A program made the position numbers and the translations under genes. From NCBI GenBank assembly GCA_963790415.1, contig CAWBOK010000001.1:958464-1022463 (forward strand): a stretch of 64,000 nucleotides of DNA. The letters are read 5' to 3'. Position 1 is the stretch's first letter. Each line of letters begins with the position of its first letter. Shown in pieces: positions 1 to 9,470 of this stretch. The stretch comes from JAJZQZ01 sp963790415. Lineage in GTDB: Bacteria; Actinomycetota; Thermoleophilia; RBG-16-64-13. The notes beneath the pieces are model-generated. The model was not told the DNA's origin. It made no database searches and saw only the letters and a program-made list of their open reading frames with translations.

Positions 1-884
1 ACCTTGTGTATAGTCAGACTTCCTACTGTGTGGTGCAGCACTATATCTCCTGCCATAAGTATCTGATAGCCCATGCGATGCAATCTGAGACAGAATTCGT
101 TGTCGACCTGGTCAATAAAGAGATCGTCTCTGAACGGCCCAACCTCTTCGTATGCGCTTAGGCTGACAAGACTTCCGGAAGTTATCACTGTGAGCATAGG
201 ACGCACGCCTCTCGGAAAACCACCGTCGCGGCGACTGGTTGAACCAGCAATCAGTGGATCCAGGTAAGCTGGAGCACACAAGCCAACGGGACCGCCGAGA
301 TAGCTCAGGCGACTTTCCGCTAGACGTCGAACCAGATCCTGGGGGATCCTGGTGTCCTGATCCATTGTCAGGAGCATCGAATAGCCCGCGGCCAAGGCTT
401 TGCTCGCCCCCAGATTCAAAGCTGCGGCGACGCCAATGTTCCCACCCGCAGACTCGTACTCGGCACGGGGGATCGATCTCACCTCGTCTGAGAAGGCTGG
501 ATCGGCCGGCTCGGAATTGTCTATCACATACAGAACGTCCACTTGATCAGCATATGAGCGCAGGTTCTGGATCACAGACGAGTCCGGATCGTATGCAACC
601 GCAACACCCGCGACAAGCTCACGAGACTGCGCAGCCGCTCGCCACAATTCCACGTCGGTCGCCATGAGTTCCTTCGGCCGCCCAAGTGTTCGCTGGGCGC
701 TTCCCGCGGCGCTTCCCGCGTCGGCTGTGTTCCCCGAGGGAGCCTCTGGTATGTCAGCCGAGAGGGCTTCTCGAACCATAAGTCTGCCGACGGCCGCCAG
801 AGTCTCACCCAGACCCTTACGCGCATAGTAGGCGTGCAGCCTACGAGCGCCCACCCTCAATCTCAGTGCGAACCCGGCATTCAC
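1..884 (-). CDS. GT2 glycosyltransferase, rhamnosyltransferase-like (3' end outside window)
   Basis: Reading the minus strand from a GTG at 884 gives an open frame that leaves the window at base 1. It shows the GT-A pattern of the RfbF-type rhamnosyltransferase group: VAGVAVAYDPD near the start of the domain, then NSEPADP, GGNIGVAAALNLG and the metal-binding LLTMDQDTRIP, followed by ITSGSLVSLSAYEEVGPF and FIDQVDNEFCLRL. The GTG overlaps the stop of the upstream glycosyltransferase as GTGA, which implies coupled translation. An internal ATG at 665 with GAAGGA before it is an alternative start, but the 73 codons upstream (LHAYYARKGLGETL) look like the basic N-terminal region often found in such enzymes. 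The sugar specificity is inferred from family resemblance only. Confidence 0.8.
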   Translation of the reverse strand, partial: MNAGFALRLRVGARRLHAYYARKGLGETLAAVGRLMVREALSADIPEAPSGNTADAGSAAGSAQRTLGRPKELMATDVELWRAAAQSRELVAGVAVAYDPDSSVIQNLRSYADQVDVLYVIDNSEPADPAFSDEVRSIPRAEYESAGGNIGVAAALNLGASKALAAGYSMLLTMDQDTRIPQDLVRRLAESRLSYLGGPVGLCAPAYLDPLIAGSTSRRDGGFPRGVRPMLTVITSGSLVSLSAYEEVGPFRDDLFIDQVDNEFCLRLHRMGYQILMAGDIVLHHTVGSLTIHK

Positions 885-1931
885 CGCGACGCCAAGATCC
901 GACGGACGCTGCGCCGCCCGCTGCGTAACAGACGCATTAGAGCGCCCTCAGCACGGCCTCCGGCCACGTAGACCGACCATGTCGGTCGCGTCGTAATCGC
1001 GAGCCTCTCGACGCGCATCCGCCAGCCTCGATACATCGGGTCACCATGTGTGCGAAGCCACTCATATCCACGGCTATAGTAGTACTTGCTGCCCAGCTCT
1101 CTGCCGCGCTTCAACATAATTTCACTATGCTGCTTGCGTAATTCACTACATAGAGCGGCTTCCATTGCGTATCTTTCTATGTAGTCGTACTTTATCCGAA
1201 AGTGGGAATCTAGAAACCGAAGTGTCTTGAGCAGGTTCTAATTGCGAACGAGAAGCTGATTCATCTACTACTCTATATACTGATAAGGATTCATCTATAT
1301 ATCCGATTTCTTCATGAGCTGCAATGTCCAAGAACATCGGATAATCTGCCATAAGATATTCAGAATTAGAGTACAAATCAAAACTTACATATCTCTTAAA
1401 CAACTCACTTCTACAGCAGAACGAACAGGTCATTATGAAGTTAACTCTTATGAGTTCTCTCAGAACAGAACCTGCACTCACTGCAGTACCAGAACTCTCC
1501 CAGTGCCGACGTTCGATGCCATCGGATTTCAGGTAGTCCGTCTCCGTGTGCACGGCACCGTAATTGGGGTTCTCGATCAAGAAGGCGACCGTGCGTGCCA
1601 GCTTGTGCGGGTAGTAATAGTCATCGGACTCGAGAATGCAGACGTACTCGCCAGCTACAAGTTCCTGGGTCCGGATGAGAACCTTGAAGAAACCGGCGTT
1701 CGACCCCGTAGTGATGTTCACATCGGCGAAGTGCTCCCGCAGTCTGGATTCGTAGCTGCGCGCGATCTTCAACGATCCGTCGATGGAACCGTCGTCGTGA
1801 AACAGTAACTGCACATTACGGTAGGTCTGCGCAAGTAAGCCTTCGAAGTAGTCAGCCAGATACGGCGCGTGGTTGTAGCACGGCGTGATGACGGTAACAA
1901 GCGGCTCAGAGCACACGTGCCTGTCCGTCAC
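881..1931 (-). CDS. GT2 glycosyltransferase, frameshifted near 1219-1226
   Basis: The N-terminal part has the GT-A fold opening VTVITPCYNHAPYLADYF, then LLFHDDGSIDGS and CILESDDYYYP as nucleotide and metal-binding motifs. The frame ends early at 1146, but the next frame continues as FLDSHFRIKYDYIERYAM and runs to 881, so the two pieces are one gene of about 350 residues. Removing one G near 1225 (CAA GAC ACT to CAA ACA CTT) restores the frame. It starts with GTG overlapping the aminotransferase stop (GTGA) and probably adds a sugar to a lipid-linked glycan at the inner face of the membrane. The acceptor is unknown. Confidence 0.82.
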
Positions 1932-3136
1932 CTACGCATTGACGTTGCGGGTCGCGATTTCATCTCCGACAGGCTGGCGAGACTAAGTTCCAGCACCTTG
2001 CAGACGCCTGCAATCTCGTCCTCGCTGATCCCCAATCCGGTGGGCAGCACGATGACCCGGTCAGCCACACGCTCGGTCACCCGCAGATAGCGCCGTGACT
2101 CCGGGTACAGTGTACGGTACGGCTCCATACGGTGTACGCCTGGATGGAAGTACGCCGCGCCATCACATTTTCGGCGTGCAAAGCTTCCAAGACCAGGTCG
2201 CGGTCCTCCTCCGCGTGCGCATCGCTCAGCTCGACGACGACGTATTGGTAATTCCCCAGTTCGTTCACCTCGAACTCAAGCAGACGCACGCCCTGTACGC
2301 TCAGCAAGAGCTGAACGGTACGCTTCGTAGTTGCACCTGTTGTGCACAATGAACGCGTCCAACGACGCCAGTGACGTCAGCCCCATGGCCGCGGAGATCT
2401 CGCTCATCTTGCCATTGGTGCCGTCCGTTACCACGGTGTCGTACCCCGCGAACCCGAAGTTGCGCTTCAGGCGTAGGCGCTCCGCGAGGTCATCGTCGTT
2501 GGTCGTGATGGCTCCACCCTCGAAGGTGTTGAAGAACTTGGTGGCGTGAAAGCTGAATACCTCGGCATCGCCGAAGTTGCCGACCATCGCCCCTCGACAT
2601 GAGACTCCTAACGCGTGAGCCGCATCGAAAAGCAGGCGCAGGCCACGTTGGTCCGCGATTCCCTGCAAAGCCTCGACATTGCAGGGTCGGCCCCAGAGAT
2701 GAACCCCGAGAATGGCCGAGGTCCGAGACGTGATTCGTTCCTCGACCCGAGCCGGGTCGAGCGTGTGGGTCCGCTCGTCGATATCGCAGAACACGGGCGT
2801 GAGCCCGAGCCACTGCGGGGCGTGTGCGGTCGCCACAAAAGTGAAGGAGGGCACGATAATCTCGCCATCGAGCCCGCACGCGCGCAGAAGAATCTCGAGT
2901 GCAACCGTTGCATTGCAGATGGCAACAAAATGGCGGACGCCGAGGAACTCTGCCATCCGGCGTTCGAACTCCTGCACAAGGACGCCGTCGTTCGTGAGCC
3001 ACCGCCGGTCCAGTGCCTCGTCGAGGAGGCGGTGCAGGTTCGCGCGGTCGCCGATGTTGGGGGCACCGACGTAGAGCGGGCGCTTGAAGCGACGCGCGGC
3101 GCCGAACACAGCAAGATCTGGCGGTGGCCGTTTCAT
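1928..3136 (-). CDS. DegT/DnrJ/EryC1 sugar aminotransferase with two frameshifts
   Basis: PLP-dependent aminotransferase that would convert a keto-sugar nucleotide to an amino sugar. Visible are the fold-I active-site elements: FDAAHALG, and FSFHATKFFNTFEGGAI with the Schiff-base lysine. The ATG at 3136 is preceded by AAGAGG at a good distance. Two frameshifts break the gene. Near 2310 an extra G separates YEAYRSALAE from LQGVRLLEFEV. Near 2125 one base appears lost, so that RRYFHPGVHRMEPYR continues in a third frame to the stop at 1928. The C-terminal GLGISEDEI is typical of the family. It heads the minus-strand operon with the two glycosyltransferases. The sugar substrate cannot be read from the sequence. 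Confidence 0.85.
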
Positions 3137-3302
3137 GATTGAGCCTCTTGGGTCGTTGCCCGGCGCGCTGAGATGTAGTGCAGCTAGCGGGCGGACGGAC
3201 GGACGAAGGGACGCTGCGCAGTTTGTCAAATGCTACCATGATTGCCATGTTCAGCCTGAAGCCACCGCATGGCCCTACCCCTCCTCCTGACTAGACGAGT
3301 CG

Positions 3303-4271
3303 TTGAGGATGGTCCCTAGGCCAGAGCTATGCATCTTCGTCAAGCAAGCGGGCCATTTCTTCTCATGGGAGCGGCCGCATTTCGCAAAATGGTTCGATCT
3401 TGTCAACCAGCCCTCCGACAGAGCCGTGCTCCTCGCCTTCGGGCCGGACGTCTTCGATGAGGCGGTCGAGGTGCCCTGCCGTCTGCGGATTGCCAACCTC
3501 TTCCCTGGTTTCGGGTTCAACCCGGTCCATAACGAACCACTACGAGAACGAGTGCGCATGATTGCGGAGCAATCCTACGATCTCGTGCTCCACAACGCTG
3601 GCCCATTGGAGCTGGCATTGAAGGGGTTGACCAAGATCCTCACGTACCCTTTGAGCGTGGACGCCGCAATTGTCGGACGACCCATGTTTCGGACGTCACT
3701 GACCTCGCTGCTTCATGCCTCGGCCATCGGATATCCTCAGAAGGATTGGGAGCGGAATCAAGACATCATGCGACGAACGGGACTTCACTGGGAGGTGTTT
3801 CCGCCGAGGCAGTCTCATGATCCAGGCCCCCCGACCCCGGTCCAGCGTGCACTCTTGCGCGCACGGGGGGCCTCGCCCGTACGGATCAAACGGAGGAGAC
3901 CGCCGCAGGGCTACGTGAAGCACAAAGAAGTGGTACGAAAGTATCGGCAGTACGACGGCTTCGTCCACGTAGCCCGCGATATCAAGGACAGGCTCTACAT
4001 TGACGGGAAATACACCGCAACTTTGATTGAAGCGGGCCTCACCGGCGCGATTCTCTTCTGGCACGACACCTTCGGTCTGGGCAATACCCTCGAAACCGTG
4101 TTCGAACTACCCTTGGATGAGCAGGCGGCTGCCGAGCGCATCCTGGACATCCGGGCCTCGATCGACGTGCCGCAACACAGTCGTCGCACCGTCGAGGAAC
4201 TCCGCGAGTGCAGCGACCCGGCGGCGAGTGTCCGGGCGCGCGCGAACGCCATCTTGGCCTTACTTGAGTAA
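3303..4271 (+). CDS. Unrecognised polysaccharide-cluster protein, possibly glycosyltransferase-like
   Basis: An intact frame of 322 codons starting at TTG 3303 or ATG 3309; neither has a clearly placed ribosome-binding site. It has no signal peptide or membrane segment. The N-terminal half contains CIFVKQAGHFFSWERPHF and FGPDVFDEAVEVPCRL. The C-terminal third, YDGFVHVARDIKDRLYIDGK followed by YTATLIEAGLTGAILFWHD, resembles the donor-side helix of GT-B enzymes, where an acidic residue near an EAG motif contacts the nucleotide. That resemblance is weak and I do not assign a function. It is divergent from the aminotransferase and ends 16 bases before the IS element, so it may have lost downstream partners. 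Confidence 0.6.
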   Translation: MRMVPRPELCIFVKQAGHFFSWERPHFAKWFDLVNQPSDRAVLLAFGPDVFDEAVEVPCRLRIANLFPGFGFNPVHNEPLRERVRMIAEQSYDLVLHNAGPLELALKGLTKILTYPLSVDAAIVGRPMFRTSLTSLLHASAIGYPQKDWERNQDIMRRTGLHWEVFPPRQSHDPGPPTPVQRALLRARGASPVRIKRRRPPQGYVKHKEVVRKYRQYDGFVHVARDIKDRLYIDGKYTATLIEAGLTGAILFWHDTFGLGNTLETVFELPLDEQAAAERILDIRASIDVPQHSRRTVEELRECSDPAASVRARANAILALLE

Positions 4272-4315
4272 AGTCGGCAACTGCCGTCTAGTCCGAAGTT
4301 TTCGCCCTAACTGAT

Positions 4316-4354
4316 GCTCGATCCCGCTGCTGCTGCGGGATCGAGCTCTCTTTT
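4316..4354 (+). terminator. Hairpin and T-tract at IS left end
   Basis: GCTCGATCCCGC (4316-4327) pairs perfectly with GCGGGATCGAGC (4335-4346) around a seven-base loop, followed by TCTCTTTT. It lies between the left inverted repeat and the transposase start, in the position where an IS would stop transcription entering from its flank. The second IS copy has an equivalent hairpin with compensating base changes. Confidence 0.7.
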
Positions 4355-4416
4355 CGCGGCTTGTTGTAGCCAAAGTTATGCTTGCATTGCGTGAGGATAT
4401 ATCCTGTTATATTGGT

Positions 4417-6148
4417 ATGCCAAAGCGCGGTGGGTCAGTTCACGTAGCCACAATCAAGACGAAAGGGGCAGGGGACCGCGTCTACGTCTCCCACATCTTG
4501 CGCCGCTCCTATCGCGAAGACGGCCGGGTGCGCCACGAGAACCTCGGGCAACCTCTCACACCTGCCCGAGGCGGCCATCGAGGCGGTCCGCCGGGTCTTG
4601 GCGGGCGAGACCTTGGTCGCCGCCGAGGACCGCTTCCAGGTGGAGCGCTCCCTGCCCCACGGGCATATGGCGGCGGTGCTCGGGGTGCTGCGCTCTCTCG
4701 ACCTTGAACGGCTCATCTCCCGGGAGCCCTCCCGGGAGCGGGATCTCGCGCTGGCGCTTATCTGTCAGCGTCTCCTTTCGCCTGGGAGCAAGCTCTCGGC
4801 CACCAGGCGTTTCTCTCAGACCACGCTTTCCGAGGAGCTCTCGCTGGGCGAGGTCGGGGAGGCGGAACTCCTCTCGGCTATGGACTGGCTGCCCGGGCGC
4901 CAGGAGCGCATCGAGCGGGCGCTCGCCCGCCGTCATCTTACCCCCGGTGGTTTCGTACTCTACGACCTCTCTTCCAGCTACTTCGAGGGGCGCTCCTGTC
5001 CGCTCGCCGCTCTCGGTCACTCCCGCGACGGCAGGAAGGGCACCCTGCAGATCACCTACGGCCTCATCTGCTCACCCGAGGGGCGGCCGGTGGCGGTGGA
5101 GGTGTTCCCCGGCAACACCCAAGACCAACAGACCCTTGGCCCCGCGGTCGCCTCGGTGACGGCGCGCTTCGGGATCGAGCGGGTCATCTTCGTGGGGGAC
5201 CGGGGCATGATCACTCAAAGCCACGCGGAGACCCTCACACAGCAAGGGGTGGGCTTCATCAGTGCGCTCCGGGCGTCCCAGGTGAAGGCCTTGGCCGCGT
5301 CCGGAGAGTTGCAGCTCTCCCTCTTTGACGAGTGCAACCTGGCCGAGATCCAGGCCAAGGAGTTCCCCGGGGAGCGCCTCATCGTCTGCCGCAACCCGGC
5401 AGTGGCAGCCGAGCGCGCCCGCAAGCGCGAAGACCTGCTCCGGGCGACCGAAGCCGAACTGGGTAAGGTCAAAGCCATGGTCCAAAACCCGCGCGGGCGC
5501 CTGCATCGGGCAGACGCGGGCACCATCGGGGAGCGGGTGGGGCGGGTCTCGAACAGGTACAAGATGGCCAAGCACTTCCGGCTTCAGATCAGTGACGGCG
5601 CCTTCTCCTTTGCACGGAAAGAAGAGCAGATCGCAGAGGAGGCGGCCCTTGACGGCCTCTACGTCTTGCGCACCACCTGCGCGAAAGAAGAGCTCGGGGC
5701 CCGGGCGGTGGTACGGGCCTATAAGCAGCTCAAGGTGGCCGTGCGCGCCTTCCGCCAGATGAAGTCCTCCGAGATCGAGATCCGCCCCATCTACCATCAC
5801 CTGGAGGAGCGGGTCCGCGCCCACGTCTTCCTCTGCATGCTCGCCTACTACGTGGCCTTCGAGCTGCGAGAACGCCTGGGGCCACTCCTCTTCACAGACG
5901 ATACGCCGCTGGCGCCTCCGGACCCGGTGGCGCCAGCCGAACGTTCGCACGCGGGGAAGGCCAAGGCAGGCACGAAGCGTACCGAGGACGGACTTGTGGT
6001 CCATTCTCTCTCCGATCTACTGGCGGAACTCGGCACCCTCTGCCGCAACCAGGTGCGCATCCTACCCAGCGAGCAGGGCTTCACCCAGCTCACCACGCCG
6101 ACCGCACTGCAGACGCGGGCCTTCGAGCTGCTCAAGATCCGCCCGTAG
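4417..6148 (+). CDS. IS1634-family transposase, one frameshift near 4548
   Basis: DDE transposase of the IS4-like IS1634 group. The true start is ATG 4417 (MPKRGGSVHVATIKTKGAG). An extra G near 4545-4550 breaks the frame at HENLG, after which NLSHLPEAAIEAVRRVLAGE continues in the frame running to 6148. The main frame contains the catalytic core: FVLYDLSSSYFEG with the first Asp, VIFVGDRGMIT with the second Asp, and the YREK-like region around LDGLYVLRTTC with downstream YKQLKVAVRAFRQMKSSEIE and IRPIYHHLEERVRAHVFLCM. About 577 residues when corrected, normal for the family. The copy at 58-60 kb keeps the unshifted N-terminal reading, which supports this repair. Confidence 0.92.
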
Positions 6149-6260
6149 CCAAAGCTGCGGCGGCCCTCAATGGCAGAAACCCAGTGGCAACGCGGAAAAC
6201 AGACGCGGGAGGGCGAAAACTTCGGTCTAGTTGTGGTCAGTCTCCGCGTCGCCTCAAGGC

Positions 6261-6860
6261 TTACTCAACAGCAACCCAGGTTGCTCTTGGCCGATAGCGG
6301 CCGTCGGAATCGTAGGCACGAACCCGCAGTTCGGACTCCAGCGCGAGCAACCGCTCGCGGGGCCGCTCCTTGAGTGGCCGCGCCGGACTACCCACATAGA
6401 TGGTCCAAGGTTCACAATCCCTCGTGATCAGGGAGTTGGCCCCAATCGCCACTCCTTCGCCAATCGTCACTCCTGGCAGTATTACAGAGTTCGCACCCAC
6501 GATCGCGTGCCTACCGATGCTCACGAACGAGCGCACCGCTTTGCGATACGGCTCGGGGACCGTAGGGTTCGTGAGGTAATTGCCGAGGTAGTCGTCGTTG
6601 CCTGTGTAGACGCGGGATCCGCCCGAGATAGCCGAGAAGTCGCCCATGCTGAATTCGCCGCCCCCAGCAATCGACACAAAGGAGGCAATATGAACAAAGC
6701 TCCCGATTGTTGTCCGCGCACCTCCCATCAAGAAGACGAAGTCGTCGATAATGACTGAATCGCCGAACGAGATGGCGCTCTTGCCCACAATTTTCGCGAG
6801 CGGCCAGATAACCACGTCCTGGCCGACGCTGGCAAACTGATCGCTTTGGTCGTCGGACAC
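6261..6860 (-). CDS. Hexapeptide-repeat (left-handed beta-helix) O-acetyltransferase
   Basis: A 199-residue protein made largely of hexapeptide repeats: IVGKSAISFGDSVIIDDFVF, TIGSFVHIASFVSI, then SIGRHAIVGANSVILPGVTI and GEGVAIGANSLI, ending with the usual YVGSPARPLKER cap. This is the acyltransferase family that uses acetyl-CoA to acetylate sugars, working as a trimer. It is encoded just upstream of the ABC exporter genes on the same strand in map order, so acetylation of an exported glycan is the likely job. Its stop is only 31 bases from the IS right end, so the element probably inserted downstream of this operon. Start ATG 6860. The substrate is unknown. Confidence 0.88.
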   Translation of the reverse strand: MSDDQSDQFASVGQDVVIWPLAKIVGKSAISFGDSVIIDDFVFLMGGARTTIGSFVHIASFVSIAGGGEFSMGDFSAISGGSRVYTGNDDYLGNYLTNPTVPEPYRKAVRSFVSIGRHAIVGANSVILPGVTIGEGVAIGANSLITRDCEPWTIYVGSPARPLKERPRERLLALESELRVRAYDSDGRYRPRATWVAVE

Positions 6861-6870
6861 CGGACCCCCT

Positions 6871-8146
6871 CTACTCCGAGATCGCCTCTACCAATTGCGT
6901 GTGCCAGGGTAGGTTGGGGCGCACGGCCCCATGCCACTTCGCGTGCCAAGAGCCACGCATCTCGACCGCGTCCTCGACCTCAAAGCTCAGAAGACTCTCG
7001 TCGCGGAATAGAACAGAAGCCTCATCTCGGACGACATAGAGCTCTACACGGTAGCTGCCGCTGTTAAGTAGGTCGCCGGGAATCACGAAGTCACTTCTGA
7101 ACAGTCCCTTCGGAAACTCCTTACCGTGCCACGATGGTTCGAGGATCGATGCTGTATTGAAGACCACCACACCTTCGTCGTTCCAAAGGACCACGCTGAG
7201 ATTCAGTCGTGCCCCTTCGTCCAGATTCCAATAGTCGACTGCAACCTTGACGGGAGTACGAATGGTGACCTGATCTCCGGGGTGACCTTCGACGGGGTAT
7301 ATCCGGGCTGACCGCAGGCGAACGTGGTCGTCGCCGGGGGCTTCAGAACGAACCAGCCACTCCTTCGCGACAACAGCGCTCGAACTCTGCCGAGAATAGG
7401 CTGCGACTACTTCCCCAGCTGCCCCGTCTCGCACCACCGCGCCCTTTTCCAACCAGACCGCTCGGTCGCACAGACTCTCCACCGCGACCATGTTATGACT
7501 GATGAACACGACGGTCCGACCTTCGCGTCCCCACATCGGACATCTTGCCCAAGCACTTCTTCTGGAACGCGGCGTCACCAACGGCGAGCACTTCGTCGAC
7601 CAGCAGGATCTCGGGCTCGAGATGGGCGGCGACCGCAAAGGCCAGGCGGACGTACATGCCGCTGGAATAGTGCTTGACCGGCGTGTCGATGAACTTGCCG
7701 ATCTCGCTGAACTCGACGATCTCGTCGAACCGACGACCGATCTCGGCGCGGCTCATGCCCAGGATGGCGCCGTTGAGGAAGATGTTCTCTCTGCCCGAAA
7801 GCTCCGGGTGGAAGCCGGTGCCCACCTCAAGAAGCGAGCCCACGCGCCCGGCGACCAATGCACGGCCGCTCGTCGGCTCGGTGATGCGACTCAGGATCTT
7901 GAGCAGCGTGCTCTTCCCCGCGCCGTTAGCGCCGATCATGCCGATCGCCTCGCCCGCCCGCACCCTGAGGTCGATACCGTTCAGCGCCCAGAACGTGGTG
8001 TCGTCTGAGTCGCCGGCGCGCCGAAACGCGCGGAATGGCGCGGCGGTCACCCTGGTCAGGGATTCGCGCAGCGTCTTGTAGTCTGCCTTGCTCTCTCCAA
8101 TGCGGTAGCACTTGCTCACGTTCTCGATGCTTATGGCGATGCTCAT
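6871..8146 (-). CDS. wzt: Wzt-type polysaccharide ABC exporter ATPase with glycan-binding domain, frameshifted near 7525
   Basis: ATP-binding subunit that powers export of a completed glycan across the membrane. It shows Walker A GANGAGKST, the signature HYSSGMYVRLAFA, Walker B EILLVDEVLAVGD and the switch histidine in VVFISHN. One extra G in GTG GGG ACG (near 7526) separates KMSDVG from REGRTVVFISHN; corrected length is about 424 residues. The C-terminal 170 residues (from about EWLVRSEAPGDDHVRL to HTQLVEAISE) form the Wzt_C beta-sandwich that recognises a terminal sugar modification in ABC-dependent O-antigen systems. The start ATG at 8146 lies 4 bases after the Wzm stop. Confidence 0.92.
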
Positions 8147-8150
8147 CTGG

Positions 8151-9061
8151 TCACACTACGTCGGCAAAGGTTCGCTCGACCCGACGGAAGTAGAACGCTC
8201 CCGTGACCACTAGGAGTAGAGCGCCTACCAAGGAGATCGCGAGGGTGCGGCGGGCGGTGCTTGTCCACCCAGGATGGCCCACCTGAACCCCACGATGCAG
8301 CCCACCATTGGGTTGAGAGCGTAGACGCTAGCCCATTTGTCGGGTACAAGACTGGCTGGGTAGACGACCGGCGAGGCGAACATCCATAGCTGGGTAAGAA
8401 AGGGCACTATATAGCGAACATCCCGGTACTCAACGTTCAGCGCCGAGAACCACAGTCCCGCGCCCGAGGCTGTGAGTAGTCCGAGCAGAAGGAATAGCGG
8501 CACCCCGAGCATGGAGACGGTAGGGAAGTAGCCGTAGCCGATCGCAACCGCCAATAGGATGACGAAAGCTAGACACAGGTCGATCACCCCGCTGAACAGC
8601 GCAGCTACCGGAACCAGCAGCCGAGGGAAGTAAATCTTGGTAATGAGATTCTGCGCGCCTACCAGGCTGTTGGCCGATTGGTTGAGTCCGGTGGCGAAGA
8701 AGTTCCAGGGCACGAGACCCGTGAGCACAAATAAGGGGTAGGGGATGTCACCGGAGGGCACGCGGGCGAGCCAGCCAAGGAAGACCGTGAAGACCAACAT
8801 GGTGCTGAGAGGCTGAAGAATCGCCCAGAGAATGCCCAGAACTGTCTGCTTGTAGCGAACCTTGAGATCACGCCAGACGAAGAAGAGGAGCAACTCGCGA
8901 TTGGCCCAAAGCTCACCCAGGTTGATCGGCGCCCATCCGCGCGAGGCCTTCAGAACAAGCAAATCTGGGGATGACAGGAGGGCGGCGTATTCGGGGTCCT
9001 CGTCGGCCGGCCCTGTGGGTCCGTGGGTCGGTGTGAAGGTCTGTTCGGAGGCTACGTTCAA
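8151..9061 (-). CDS. wzm: Wzm-type polysaccharide ABC exporter permease, frameshifted near 8240
   Basis: ABC-2 membrane protein forming the export channel with Wzt. It has the family opening LLFFVWRDLKVRYKQTVLG, six hydrophobic segments, and near the end SPVVYPASLVPDKWASVYAL and NPMVGCIVGFRWAILGG. The apparent end APSRSPW is a frameshift. The neighbouring frame continues as TLAISLVGALLLVVTGAF and FRRVERTFADVV to a stop at 8151, matching the usual C-terminus. The start listed is TTG 9061 and is uncertain because no clear ribosome-binding site is visible. A TAGAAT box lies upstream at 9149-9154 on this strand. Confidence 0.9.
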
Positions 9062-9148
9062 CGGTCTGCCTCAGTCGTTGCGGAAGGGTGGCCGATAGCG
9101 ATAGAACCGTCACCGATCGAGCGAGCTCAGGCCCCGATTCCGCTGCGC

Positions 9149-9154
9149 ATTCTA
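9149..9154 (-). promoter_or_regulatory. -10 box TAGAAT for wzm-wzt-acetyltransferase operon
   Basis: On the minus strand GGTAGAATGCGCAG contains a TAGAAT hexamer 87 bases before the wzm start. The same GTAGAATG core recurs before other starts in this window (13311, 24719, 37937). No good -35 is visible. Confidence 0.4.
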
Positions 9155-9454
9155 CCATTCCGCGTGGGGCCCGCTATACCGAAAGACTCCCAATGTGCCT
9201 GGGGTGTACCCATGACGCGACGGTTACAGATGCGGCAACACGAAACCAGCCGGTTTCAAGGGGATCCACCGCTCGCTGAACACTCGACGACCGGAGATAC
9301 GCTGGCCGGGCCGCGGGCAAGCGTCGCGAGACGACTTGAAGTCCGCGGACAGCCTTGAACGAAAGCGAGAGACCGTAGAGCGGGCACGGTGAGGGGCCGT
9401 CACCGACGAACATGTGGTTGACGAGGGCCAACGCCCCCGCCCCCACCCCTCTGC

Positions 9455-9460
9455 TAGAAT
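9455..9460 (+). promoter_or_regulatory. -10 box TAGAAT ten bases before fcl ATG
   Basis: TAGAAT ends ten bases before the ATG at 9471. With a normal -10 to +1 distance the transcript would begin within a few bases of the start codon, so fcl is a candidate leaderless mRNA. No Shine-Dalgarno sequence is present in the short interval. Confidence 0.5.
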
Positions 9461-9470
9461 CACGCCTGCC

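Larger units (their letters stand above)
4288..6230 (+). mobile_element. IS1634-type insertion sequence, copy 1 (complete ends)
   Basis: Both ends carry a matching inverted repeat: CTAGTCCGAAGTTTTCGCCC at 4288-4307 and, on the opposite strand from 6230, CTAGACCGAAGTTTTCGCCC, differing at one position. The outermost CTAG on each side may be a 4-base target duplication or part of the repeat; because it is palindromic the sequence alone cannot decide. The element is about 1.94 kb with one transposase and a hairpin close to its left end. It sits between the unrecognised gene at 3303 and the acetyltransferase at 6261. A decayed relative lies inverted at 58.06-59.97 kb. Confidence 0.85.
9062..9470. 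other. Divergent intergenic region between wzm and fcl, no gene
   Basis: About 400 bases with no convincing coding frame in any reading. It holds a TAGAAT box for the leftward exporter operon and one for the rightward GDP-sugar operon. I see no hairpin with a T-tract. Confidence 0.5.

Noticed and set aside
3190..3210. Short GGAC tandem repeat before the aminotransferase gene as a phase-variation switch
   Set aside because: Only three full units and not within a coding frame or a clear promoter spacer.
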